This document shows, one piece after another, positions 53,188 to 61,929 of a DNA stretch of 64,000 bases. The position numbers were made by a program, and so were the translations under genes. The notes beneath the pieces were generated by a model. The model had not been told where the DNA came from and made no database searches. It was given only the letters and a program-made list of their open reading frames with translations. The stretch's first letter is position 1. The number at the start of each line of letters is the position of its first letter. The stretch comes from Nocardia ignorata NBRC 108230 (GTDB lineage Bacteria > Actinomycetota > Actinomycetes > Mycobacteriales > Mycobacteriaceae). The stretch lies in NCBI RefSeq assembly GCF_001612905.1, contig NZ_BDBI01000028.1, positions 124,001 through 188,000 on the forward strand. Direction: 5' to 3'.

Positions 53188-53985
53188 ATGAGCACACCCA
53201 CCGACACCCGCACCGGCACCGCGGTCGCCGTAGACGGGCTGACCGTGAGGTTCTCGTCCAATCGCGGCGAGGTCACCGCACTGCACGATGTCGACCTCCA
53301 CGTCGGTCGCGGCGAGTTCGTGTCGATCGTCGGCCCGTCCGGTTGCGGCAAGTCGACGCTGCTGAAAGTCGTCGCGGGCCTCACCGACCCGAGCGGGGGC
53401 AGCGTCGAACTCGGCGGCGCCTCCGTGCGGGGGCCGCAGCGCGATATCGGCTACGTATTCCAGCGTGCCGCGCTGCTGGAATGGCGAACCGTACGCAAGA
53501 ACATCCTGCTGCAGGCGGAGATGCGCGGCATGGACAAGCGCGCAGCGGCCGCCGAATGTGATCGGCTCATCGAGATGACCGGGCTCGGCGGCTTCGAGAA
53601 CGCACTGCCGCACGAACTCTCCGGTGGTATGCAGCAACGGGTTTCGCTGTGCCGAGCCCTGTTGCATCGACCGGAAGTGCTGCTGATGGACGAGCCGTTC
53701 GGCGCGCTCGACGCGCTCACCCGGGAACGGATGAACGTCGAGTTGCACCGCATCTGGCGGGAGACGGGCACCACTGTCCTGCTGGTCACGCATTCGGTGG
53801 CCGAGGCCGTCTATCTCGCCAATCGGGTCGTGGTGATGAGTCCACGGCCGGGCAAGATCATCGAATTGCTCGACGTCGACCTGCCCGCGCACCGCGAGTA
53901 CGCCACGACGATGGAGACGCCGGAATTCATCACCGTCGCCAACCGGGTCCGGGAACTGCTCGGCGCGGTGGCGCAAGCGGACTGA
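53188..53985 (+). CDS. ABC transporter ATP-binding protein (NitT/TauT type)
   Basis: 265-residue ATPase: Walker A GPSGCGKST (about 50-58), signature LSGGMQQR, Walker B VLLMDEP, H-loop THSVAEA. GAACAGG lies a little upstream of ATG 53188. Energises the permease encoded two genes before. Confidence 0.93.
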   Translation: MSTPTDTRTGTAVAVDGLTVRFSSNRGEVTALHDVDLHVGRGEFVSIVGPSGCGKSTLLKVVAGLTDPSGGSVELGGASVRGPQRDIGYVFQRAALLEWRTVRKNILLQAEMRGMDKRAAAAECDRLIEMTGLGGFENALPHELSGGMQQRVSLCRALLHRPEVLLMDEPFGALDALTRERMNVELHRIWRETGTTVLLVTHSVAEAVYLANRVVVMSPRPGKIIELLDVDLPAHREYATTMETPEFITVANRVRELLGAVAQAD

Positions 53986-54015
53986 GATCCGGACCGCAGA
54001 AAGGACGTCGACCGC

Positions 54016-55134
54016 GTGAGGGTTCTCCTCGCCCCGGACAAATTCAAAGGAAGCCTCACCGCGGCCGATGTGGCCGACCGCCTCGCCGACGGCTTGGCGG
54101 AGGCGGGGATCGACAGCCTGCGGATGCCGATGGCCGACGGCGGCGACGGGAGCGTCGACGCGGCGGTCGCGGCCGGTTTCACGCCGCATCCGGTGACGGT
54201 GGCCGGGGCGTCGGGAACCCCGAGGTACGCGCGGATCGCCGTCGGCGACGGCAGCGCGGTGGTCGAGGTCGCGAACACCTGCGGTCTCGCCACCCTGCCG
54301 AACGGCCGGAAGCTGCCGCTGGACGCGAGCAGTCTCGGTGTGGGACAAGCGATCTCGCAGGCATTGCGGCACCGGCCGCGACGCCTGGTGCTCGCGCTCG
54401 GCGGCAGCGCCTGCACCGACGGTGGGATGGGGATGCTCGCCGCGCTCGGCGTCACCTTCGCCGACGCGAGCGGACAGCGATTGCGCGCGTGTGGGCGGAG
54501 TCTGGCCCGCGTCCACACAGTCGACTCGTCGCGGGCGGTCCGGTTGAGCGAGGTGGACATCGTGGTCGCGAGTGATGTCACCAACCCCTTGCTCGGGCCG
54601 GACGGTGCGGCCGTCGTGTACGGCCCGCAGAAGGGCGCCACCGAGTCCGACGTCCGGTTCCTCGACGACGGGCTGCGCAAACTGGTCCGCGCCTTCGTCC
54701 GCAGCGGCTATCCGGACGCGGCGACTGTCGCGGCCGCGTCCGGTGCGGGCAGCGCGGGTGGGATCGGCTTCGCCGCCCTGCTGCTCGGCGGCACCATCGT
54801 CTCCGGCGCCGAGTTCTTTCTCGAACTGCTCGAATTCGACCGCCACCTGCCCGATATCGACCTGGTTATCACCGGCGAGGGCAGCATCGACGAGCAGACC
54901 GCCCACGGAAAACTCCCCGCGGTTCTGGCTGCCCGAGCCCACCCCACCCCCGTGGTGGCGGTCGCCGGACGCAACACCCTGCCCCGCGACCATTGGCACC
55001 GAGCCGGTTTCACGGCCGTCTACTCTCTGAGCGACTACACCGACTCGAACACCGCCGACGACCCGGACCTGACCAGCCGACTTCTCACCCGGATCGGCCG
55101 CGAGATCGGCCGCATTCCAGCGATTTCCGGCTGA
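54016..55134 (+). CDS. Glycerate kinase
   Basis: 372-residue glycerate kinase type 1 (GarK/GlxK): LLAPDKFKGSLTA at the start, PMADGGDGS (about 36-44), ALGGSACTDGG, and GVDxxTGEGxxDxQT-type motif as VITGEGSIDEQTAHGK. It phosphorylates D-glycerate to 2- or 3-phosphoglycerate and feeds glycolysis. GTG 54016 with AAAGGA upstream. Its place in the LacI operon suggests that the transported compound is broken down to glycerate. Confidence 0.9.
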   Translation: MRVLLAPDKFKGSLTAADVADRLADGLAEAGIDSLRMPMADGGDGSVDAAVAAGFTPHPVTVAGASGTPRYARIAVGDGSAVVEVANTCGLATLPNGRKLPLDASSLGVGQAISQALRHRPRRLVLALGGSACTDGGMGMLAALGVTFADASGQRLRACGRSLARVHTVDSSRAVRLSEVDIVVASDVTNPLLGPDGAAVVYGPQKGATESDVRFLDDGLRKLVRAFVRSGYPDAATVAAASGAGSAGGIGFAALLLGGTIVSGAEFFLELLEFDRHLPDIDLVITGEGSIDEQTAHGKLPAVLAARAHPTPVVAVAGRNTLPRDHWHRAGFTAVYSLSDYTDSNTADDPDLTSRLLTRIGREIGRIPAISG

Positions 55135-55176
55135 TCACCGTGGTTCGCGCCGCGCTCGGCAGCTGCAACTCCCGGT

Positions 55177-56271
55177 TCATTCCCCCTCCGGCGTGTGGGA
55201 GTGCCCGGGTGGCCGGGTGAGGTCGTCGAGGACGACCAGGTTTCCACCGGACTGTTTGGCCCGGTACATCGCCGCGTCGGCGGATTGCAGCAAGCGGTCG
55301 GGGGTGGGGCGCGGGCACTGCGGGCAGACCGTCGCGTCGAAGACCGCGACGCCGATGCTGGCCGTCACGCCCACCGCGGTATCCGAGGGCGCGGCGACCA
55401 CCCGACGGAGGTGTTCGGCGACGTCGCGGGCGCCTGCCGCCGCGATCGGAACGGCCACGACGAATTCCTCGCCGCCGGTCCGCGCCACCACCGCCGAATC
55501 CGGGGCGGCCTCGCGCAGACGCCGGGCGGTTCGCATCAGCACGATGTCGCCGATGCGGTGACCCCAGGTGTCGTTGACGCCCTTGAACCGGTCCAGGTCG
55601 AAGGAGATGACGCAGACGGCGCGATGGTCCTCGACGAGCTGGGGGAGCCGGTTCTCGAGCCCTCGCCGGTTGAGCAGTTCGGTGAGGGGATCCGAGAGCG
55701 ACTCGATGCGCAGCAGCCAGTAGAGCAGCTGGAACGCGGGCACCGCGGTGATCACCGTCGCCAGCAGCAGACCCACCGCGACCGCGAGGGTGACACCGTC
55801 CCCGCCCGTCGCGATCCGCACGGACAACACCACCACCGACAGCACCGACCAGGCCGAATGCGCGGCCACGGCCCGTGCGCTGTGGAAGAAACTCAGATAA
55901 CTGCCGGTCGCCAGCAGCAGGACGGCACCCATGGCGCCGAACAGTCGGTTGTGCACCTGGAGGAACTCGATCGTGAACAGCAGATCGGCGCAGGCGATCA
56001 GGACCAGCGACTCCGTTCTGCCGGGCCACGGCAGCAGCCACCAGCGCGCGGCCCACAGCGCGCCCGCCAGAACTCCGACAACGGACGCCGCGACGGGCGG
56101 CCCCGCGGGCGTGCCCGCGATCACCAGACCCATGACCGCGATCCCCGCACCGGCAGTGCCCATCAGCACCTTCAGCGGCAGCAGCGCCGAGCGAACGGCG
56201 AGGGTACGCACCAGCCAGCGGTAGTCGACCGGGTCCTTCCACCAGGACCGCAGCGTCGTACCGTCACTCAT
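55177..56271 (-). CDS. Membrane-bound diguanylate cyclase (GGDEF)
   Basis: 364-residue protein: five or six TM helices (about residues 20-185) and a C-terminal GGDEF domain with FDLDRFKGVNDTWGHRIGD and the active-site motif GGEEF. It should make cyclic di-GMP. The inhibitory I-site (RxxD five residues before GGEEF) is replaced by PDSA, so product inhibition is unlikely. A CPQCP pair after GVAVFDA could bind a metal or form a disulfide. ATG 56271 has AAGGGTGAG upstream. Not clearly linked to neighbouring genes. Confidence 0.88.
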   Translation of the reverse strand: MSDGTTLRSWWKDPVDYRWLVRTLAVRSALLPLKVLMGTAGAGIAVMGLVIAGTPAGPPVAASVVGVLAGALWAARWWLLPWPGRTESLVLIACADLLFTIEFLQVHNRLFGAMGAVLLLATGSYLSFFHSARAVAAHSAWSVLSVVVLSVRIATGGDGVTLAVAVGLLLATVITAVPAFQLLYWLLRIESLSDPLTELLNRRGLENRLPQLVEDHRAVCVISFDLDRFKGVNDTWGHRIGDIVLMRTARRLREAAPDSAVVARTGGEEFVVAVPIAAAGARDVAEHLRRVVAAPSDTAVGVTASIGVAVFDATVCPQCPRPTPDRLLQSADAAMYRAKQSGGNLVVLDDLTRPPGHSHTPEGE

Positions 56272-56367
56272 CGACTCACCCTTGGACTCGACGGCATAGC
56301 CACCTCCCACCGAATGGTTCGCAGCAGTCTAGGTGTCGTCGCCGGCGAACCCGGCCACACTGGAGGA

Positions 56368-57123
56368 GTGACAGCCGAACTGCGTTCCCTCACCGTCGAC
56401 ATCGACACCGGCCGGTGGCGCGACACAATCCTCACGAGCGTGGATCTGAGTGTTCCCGCCGGACAGCTCACCGCGTTGCTCGGCGGCCCCGGCGACGGCA
56501 AGACGATGATCGCCTACGCACTGACCGGTCGCCTGCCCGAATCGGCACGGGCGAGGGGTGAAGTCCTGATCGACGGTCGCGTCGGCTATATCCCTCAGGA
56601 CGGTATCGATGCCTTCGTACCCGACCGCACGGTCGGCGAGCAACTCCGCCGATCGGAGCTTCGACACCGAGCCTGGACCGTCGAACAAGCCTGCGCTGCC
56701 GCTCATTACCCGATCGACGCTCTGGATTTGCTCGCGCAGCACAACTCCGCGGGCCAGATCCAACGCGCCGCCGTCGCGGCCGCCCTGCTGACCGCTCCCG
56801 ATGTCCTGGTCGCGGACGGTCCGACCGCCTCCCTGGACCAGGGCACCGCCTACGCGGTGTGAAAGTCGCTGCGCGAGTACGCCGACACCGGCGCGGCACT
56901 GCTCATCATCACCCACGACATCGCCCTGCTCGCCGCCACCGGTTACGCCGACCGCCTGGTTGTCATCAGCAAAGGGCGGATTCTGGCCGTCGGGACGATG
57001 GCGGAACTGTCCGACTCCGAGGATCCGCGGGTGCGGATGTATGTGGGAGGCGCTGCTTCGCACGGTGAGCCGGGCCGGACACAGGGACCTGCGACGAGCT
57101 CAGCGGTCGATCTGCGCCGGTAG
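56368..57123 (+). pseudogene. ABC transporter ATPase (oligopeptide/nickel type), interrupted by in-frame TGA
   Basis: From GTG 56368 (ATG 56314 possible) the frame encodes an ABC ATPase up to TGA at 56860-56862, then continues in the same frame (KSLREYADTGAALLIITHDIALL) to TAG 57121-57123. Walker A GGPGDGKT and H-loop ITHD are intact, but the signature LSGGQ is degenerate (NSAGQIQ) and Walker B reads LVADGPTASLD, with the catalytic Glu replaced by Gly. No permease is adjacent. Single stop plus active-site loss point to a decaying gene; a sequencing error cannot be excluded. Its end overlaps the MarR gene by 24 bases. Confidence 0.78.
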
Positions 57124-57612
57124 CTCGCCGTAGAAATCACGCAGCGCGCCGGTGATCGCGACGAACACCCGGTGGGCTGCCTCGAGGTCGGCGGCGGGCA
57201 GCTCGGCCATCGCAGCCCGGGTGCGGGTGCTGAGTGGTCCGAAGAATCCGGCCGCCACGGACATGCCGTGGTCGGTGTAGCCGAGGTGCACTCGTCGGCG
57301 GTCCGTGGCGTCGGGTACTCGCTCGAGATGGCCGGATTCGATCATCCGCTCGACCAGGTAGGTGACCGCGGGCGCGGAAATCCCCATCAGTGTGCTCAGT
57401 CGGCCCGCGGTCACCGGTGTGCCTTCGGCCTGTGCGGTTGCCACATGCATCAGGGCACGGAAGTCGTTGGGGCGCAGATCGTTCGACCGCGCGAAGACGT
57501 GACCGATCTGTTCGGAGATCGCGGTCAGCGCCCGCAGATCGCGGGCGATCTCGGTTTCCAGCTCCGACCGGTCGCGAGCCGGATCGGCGTCCTCGGTGGT
57601 CTGGTCACCCAA
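57100..57612 (-). CDS. MarR-family regulator
   Basis: 170-residue winged-helix MarR protein: AGRLSTLMGISAPAVTYLVERMIESGHLERVPDATDRRRVHLGYT holds the recognition helix and wing (RVPDATDRR). Start TTG 57612 with AGGAG upstream; the nearby ATG is out of frame. Divergent from the MMPL exporter gene 93 bases away and probably its repressor, with a drug- or lipid-like ligand (inference). Confidence 0.9.
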   Translation of the reverse strand: MGDQTTEDADPARDRSELETEIARDLRALTAISEQIGHVFARSNDLRPNDFRALMHVATAQAEGTPVTAGRLSTLMGISAPAVTYLVERMIESGHLERVPDATDRRRVHLGYTDHGMSVAAGFFGPLSTRTRAAMAELPAADLEAAHRVFVAITGALRDFYGELPAQIDR

Positions 57613-57668
57613 CGCATGTCTCCTCTCGATCCGGTGGTGAGCTTAGCCGCTCCCGGGTCGCGACATTG

Positions 57669-57688
57669 TCAGATAGTTAAGTTTCTGA
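57669..57688. promoter_or_regulatory. Candidate MarR operator
   Basis: TCAGA (57669-57673) and TCTGA (57684-57688) flank an AT-rich core between the divergent MarR and MMPL genes; AT-rich dyads are typical MarR sites. ATAGTT is repeated directly at 57674 and 57690. Confidence 0.45.
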
Positions 57689-57704
57689 AATAGTTGATCG
57701 CGTG

Positions 57705-59765
57705 ATGCGACTCAGCGATGGGCAGGGATGGGATCGGTTCGCCCGGATGGTGACCGGGCGGCGATCGTGGGCGTTGCTACTCGCGGTGTTCGTGGCCGCG
57801 GTGGCTGTTGTCGCGTCGGCCGGCAGCAACCAGAGCGCCGGGCAGGCGCCGGTGTCGCTGCCGTCCTCGGCGGAATCCGCTCGGGCCGCCGCTGCCGCCG
57901 ACGACTTCCCAGGCGCGGACGAAGCCGCCGCGATCTTGGTGGCGACCCGCACCGATGACGGCGTGCTCACCCCGACCGACCTGGCCGCACTCGATGCCGC
58001 GCTCATCCGGGCCGAGGTCTCCGCGTCGGGCGGTCCACGCGTCGTCCCGGCTCCCGACGGCCGCGCCGCCATCGCCCAGATCCCGGTGCCTGCGGACCTG
58101 AACGGGTTCGCGCTGACCGATCGCATCGACGAGCTTCGCACCACCCTCACCACGGACCTGCCCGAACCGCTGCGCGTGCAAGTGACCGGCGGTCCCGCCT
58201 TCGGCGCCGACATCGCCGACTCCTTCTCCGGTGCCAACACCCTGCTGCTGATCGTCACAGCGCTGGTGGTGATGGTGCTGCTGATCCTCACCTACCGCTC
58301 ACCGGTGCTCTGGCTCGTCCCGTTGACGGTCGTCGGCCTGGCCGACCGCGTCGCCACCAGCGTCGGCACCGCACTGGCCCAGCTCACCGGTCTCACCTTC
58401 GACGGCTCGACCTCCGGTATCACCAGCGTTCTCGTCTTCGGCGCGGGCACGAACTACGCACTGCTGCTCGTCTCCCGGTACCGCGACGAACTGCATCGCC
58501 ACGACGACCATCGCGACGCTTTGCGCGCCGCTGTACGCCATGCCGCGCCCGCCATCCTGGCCAGCAATGTCACCGTTGTGCTCGCGCTGCTGACCCTGCT
58601 GCTGGCCGCGCTGCCGAACACGCGCAGCCTCGGCGCGTTCGCCGCGGCCGGACTCGTCGTCGCGTTGATCTTCGTCCTGTTCGCACTGCCCCCGGCATTG
58701 GCCCTGTGTGGGCGAAAGATCTTCTGGCCGTTCGTGCCGCACGCCGACGGTCGCGATCCGGCCGAGCACGGCATCTGGGCGAACGTCGCGCAGCGCGTGG
58801 TGCGCCGCCCGGCCCTCGTCGCCGGTGTCGCGTCGGCCGTCCTCGTGGTCTTCGCCGCCGGTCTCGCGACCACCGACATCGGCCTGTCACGCACCGAGCA
58901 GTTCCGGGTCGAAGCCGAATCCGTCGACGGACTACAGACCTTGGCCGAACACTTCCCCTCCGGCTCCGCCGACCCCGCCGTCGTGATCGCCCGCACGGCG
59001 GCCGCACCGTCGGTGCAGGCCGAACTCGACACCGTGCCAGGGATTTCCCGGGCGACCCGCACCGGAACCTCCGACACCGGAATGACGCGCTGGTCGGTCG
59101 TCCTCGACGCGCCGCCCGGCTCGGCCGACGCGTTCACCACCGTCGAGGCCATGCGGTCGGCACTCGGCGCGGTCCCCGACGGTGCAGCGCTCGTCGGTGG
59201 CTCCGATGCCGAGGCCCTGGATATCCGCGACGCCGCGCGCCGGGACCAGGGACTGGTCATCCCGCTCATCCTGGTCGTCGTTCTGCTGGTGTTGCTTGCC
59301 CTGTTGCGAGCGGTCCCGGCGGCGGTGCTGCTCGTCGGCGTCACTGTCCTGAGCGCGCTCGCCGCCCTCGGCGCGGGCAGCTGGATCAGCGGCACGGTGT
59401 TCGGTTTCCCGGCCTTGGACACCAACGTGCCACTGTTCGGTTTCCTGTTCCTGGTCGCCCTCGGCGTGGACTACACGATCTTCCTGGTGACCAGGGCGCG
59501 CGAGGAAGCAGCGGCCAACGGCACCACCCAGGGCATGGTCCGCGCCGTCGCATCCACCGGCGCGGTGATCACCAGCGCGGGCGCGGTGCTGGCCGCGGTG
59601 TTCTGCGTCTTGGGCGTACTTCCGCTGATCACCCTCACTCAACTCGGCATCGTCGTCGGCATCGGCATCCTCCTCGACACCTTCGTCGTCCGAACACTGG
59701 TGGTCCCAGCCCTGTTCGAACTCCTGGGTGACAAGGTCTGGTGGCCCTCGGTCCCCGAGAAGTAG
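57705..59765 (+). CDS. MMPL/RND-family exporter
   Basis: About 686-residue RND-superfamily protein with 12 TM helices: TM1 WALLLAVFVAAVAVVA, an outer domain (about 45-160), TM2-6, a second outer domain and TM7-12. Proton-relay/family motifs GTNYALLLVSRYRDEL (first half) and GVDYTIFLVTRAREE (second half) are present. Such proteins export lipids, siderophores or drugs. GTG 57702 just upstream is an alternative start. Regulated by the divergent MarR gene in all likelihood. Confidence 0.9.
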   Translation: MRLSDGQGWDRFARMVTGRRSWALLLAVFVAAVAVVASAGSNQSAGQAPVSLPSSAESARAAAAADDFPGADEAAAILVATRTDDGVLTPTDLAALDAALIRAEVSASGGPRVVPAPDGRAAIAQIPVPADLNGFALTDRIDELRTTLTTDLPEPLRVQVTGGPAFGADIADSFSGANTLLLIVTALVVMVLLILTYRSPVLWLVPLTVVGLADRVATSVGTALAQLTGLTFDGSTSGITSVLVFGAGTNYALLLVSRYRDELHRHDDHRDALRAAVRHAAPAILASNVTVVLALLTLLLAALPNTRSLGAFAAAGLVVALIFVLFALPPALALCGRKIFWPFVPHADGRDPAEHGIWANVAQRVVRRPALVAGVASAVLVVFAAGLATTDIGLSRTEQFRVEAESVDGLQTLAEHFPSGSADPAVVIARTAAAPSVQAELDTVPGISRATRTGTSDTGMTRWSVVLDAPPGSADAFTTVEAMRSALGAVPDGAALVGGSDAEALDIRDAARRDQGLVIPLILVVVLLVLLALLRAVPAAVLLVGVTVLSALAALGAGSWISGTVFGFPALDTNVPLFGFLFLVALGVDYTIFLVTRAREEAAANGTTQGMVRAVASTGAVITSAGAVLAAVFCVLGVLPLITLTQLGIVVGIGILLDTFVVRTLVVPALFELLGDKVWWPSVPEK

Positions 59766-59825
59766 GCGAGCGTGCCCGGGAACCAATGCAGGTGATCGCG
59801 CCTTCGAGGCGGCCTCCGCGAGGTG

Positions 59826-60254
59826 TCAGGCGGAAATCAGCAGGGCGATGCCCGCGACGAGCAGTGCGATCGTCTTCACCACCTCCAGTGCGATGTAGAC
59901 GTAGTGGCCGAGTGAGCGAGGTGCGTCGAGCCCCGCCAGCACCGCGTCGCTGCGACGGGCCAGTCGCGGACGGACGGCGATCACCTGGGCGGCGAGGGCG
60001 ATCACCGCGACCAGGACAGCGGAACCGGCCGCGGCGCCGGGAAGGCCGAGTATCAACGACGCCACAAGAATTCCCGCCCAACAGGTTTCGACGATGTTGA
60101 GGGCGCGGAAGACGATCCTGCCGATGCCGAGCCCGATCGCGAGGGTGACGTTCGGTGCGCGGAACTTGAGCGGGGCCTCGAGGAACGAGATGGCCAGCAC
60201 CATGCCGAGCCAGACGAACACGACGGCGATGGCGACTGCCGATGCGGTACTCAT
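59826..60254 (-). CDS. Small 4-TM membrane protein
   Basis: 142-residue hydrophobic protein with about four TM helices (AVAIAVVFVWLGMVLAISFLE; NIVETCWAGILVASLILG; AVLVAVIALAAQVIAV; VYIALEVVKTIALLVAGIALL). EAPLKFRAPNVTLAIGLGIGRIVF between TM1 and TM2 is a recognisable but uncharacterised actinobacterial pattern. Function unknown. A short hairpin (59799-59811) separates it from the MMPL gene. Confidence 0.75.
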   Translation of the reverse strand: MSTASAVAIAVVFVWLGMVLAISFLEAPLKFRAPNVTLAIGLGIGRIVFRALNIVETCWAGILVASLILGLPGAAAGSAVLVAVIALAAQVIAVRPRLARRSDAVLAGLDAPRSLGHYVYIALEVVKTIALLVAGIALLISA

Positions 60255-60500
60255 GTCGTCGATTCTGGCGCACCCCGACCACGGACGGTCGCGCGTTGCC
60301 ATCTGGTCGTGGATCGGCATGGCTCCGCAGCACATGACCCGATGACGCGCTGCTCACGACCTCCCGGCACCGGGTCCGTCGGCAACATAGAGTTGTCCCG
60401 CGCAAGTTCAAGCAGGAGGCGCTCCGTTGTGGGCGCAGGGTCGGATCGGCATTGCAGGCCGCGTTGCTCGTCGCAATACGCACGACAGGAGCGAAGGACT

Positions 60501-61928
60501 ATGACCTCGGACTCGACAACTGGGGCGAACAGTTCACGTGATCAGACGCTGGTGATTCTCGGTGCGAGCGGCGATCTCACGGCGCGGCTGCTGCTGCCGG
60601 GGCTCGGTGCGCTGTTGACCACCGGTGGTGTGGACAAGCTTCAGCTCGTCGGCAGCGCGGTGGAAAGCTGGGACGACGACCGCTGGCGTTCGCAGGTCAC
60701 CGAGTCCTTCGCGACGGTGGACGCGCGCGGACCGCAGGTGGAAGCCGTCGTCGCGACCACCCGCTATGTCACAGCGGATGCCACCGACGAGAACGATCTG
60801 CGCGCATTGCTCGACTCCTGCACAGGACAGCTGATCATCTATTTCGCGCTGCCGCCCGCTGTCACCGAGAAGGTCTGCCGCGTGCTCACCGGAGTGGACC
60901 TGCCCGAGGGCACCCGGCTGGCGATCGAGAAGCCGTTCGGCAGCGACGCCGAGAGCGCCGCCGCGCTCAACGAGTTGGTGACACAGCTCGTTCCGGAAGA
61001 CCATGTGCACCGGATCGACCACTTCGTCGCCATGTCGACCGTTCTCAACATCCTGGGCGTGCGGTTCGCCAACCGCATGATCGAACCGCTGCTCAACAAC
61101 CAGCACGTGCACAGCGTGGACGTGGTCTTCGACGAGAGCCTGACGCTGGAAGGTCGGGCCGCCTTCTACGACGGCACCGGTGCGCTGGCGGACATGATCC
61201 AGAGCCACCTGCTCGAGGTGCTGTCGCTGTTCGCGATGGAGCCCGTGCCGTCGCTGCACGGGGACGCCGTGCGCGACGGGAAGGCCCAGATCCTGCGGGC
61301 CACCCGGATCTGGGACGACGACCCGATCACATACAGCCGCCGCGCCCGATACACCGCAGGTGAGATCGACGGCCGTCAGGTGCCCTCCTTCGTGGATGAG
61401 AAGGGCATCGACGGCTCCCGCAATACCGAGACCTTCGCCGAACTGGTGCTCGCGGTCGATACCTGGCGCTGGTCGGGTGTGCCGTTCCGGGTGCGCTCGG
61501 GCAAAGCGCTCGGCTCACCGCGCACCGAGGTGACGGTCACCTTCAAGCCGCCGCAACAAATACCGGTCGGCATGACCGGCAGCCCGCAACCCAACCGGCT
61601 CCACATCGGAATACCCCTCGGCGCCAACACTTTCGGGCTCGACGTGAACATCAGCGGGCCGGGCGACTCGTTCGAGATCGATCCGGTGAGCTTGGCCGGA
61701 GAGTTCGGCGCGGGCATGCTCCCGCCCTACGGCCAAGTACTCAGGGGCGTGATCGAGGGCATCCCACCACTGTCGGTACGTGGCGACATGGCCGTCGAGT
61801 GCTGGCGCATCATCGAGCCGGTCCGCCAGGCCTGGCGCGAGAACCGGGTGCCGATAGGGGAATACGCGGCAGGCAGCACGGGCCCTACCGGCTGGGCTCC
61901 GACCGGGCTCCCCGGCCAGGGGGAATGA
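60501..61928 (+). CDS. zwf: Glucose-6-phosphate dehydrogenase, divergent type
   Basis: 475-residue G6PD: NADP motif GASGDLT (21-27), EKPFG (143-147), and RIDH (171-174) followed by FVAMS, where typical enzymes read YLGKE. Thus the phosphate-binding Lys after the His is missing, while the putative catalytic His is kept in IQSHLL (usual QNH). Length and overall order are those of Zwf, so it is a variant glucose-6-phosphate (or related sugar phosphate) dehydrogenase. GGAGCGAAGGACT precedes ATG 60501. It is followed after one base by a sugar porter. Confidence 0.82.
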   Translation: MTSDSTTGANSSRDQTLVILGASGDLTARLLLPGLGALLTTGGVDKLQLVGSAVESWDDDRWRSQVTESFATVDARGPQVEAVVATTRYVTADATDENDLRALLDSCTGQLIIYFALPPAVTEKVCRVLTGVDLPEGTRLAIEKPFGSDAESAAALNELVTQLVPEDHVHRIDHFVAMSTVLNILGVRFANRMIEPLLNNQHVHSVDVVFDESLTLEGRAAFYDGTGALADMIQSHLLEVLSLFAMEPVPSLHGDAVRDGKAQILRATRIWDDDPITYSRRARYTAGEIDGRQVPSFVDEKGIDGSRNTETFAELVLAVDTWRWSGVPFRVRSGKALGSPRTEVTVTFKPPQQIPVGMTGSPQPNRLHIGIPLGANTFGLDVNISGPGDSFEIDPVSLAGEFGAGMLPPYGQVLRGVIEGIPPLSVRGDMAVECWRIIEPVRQAWRENRVPIGEYAAGSTGPTGWAPTGLPGQGE

Positions 61929-61929
61929 G

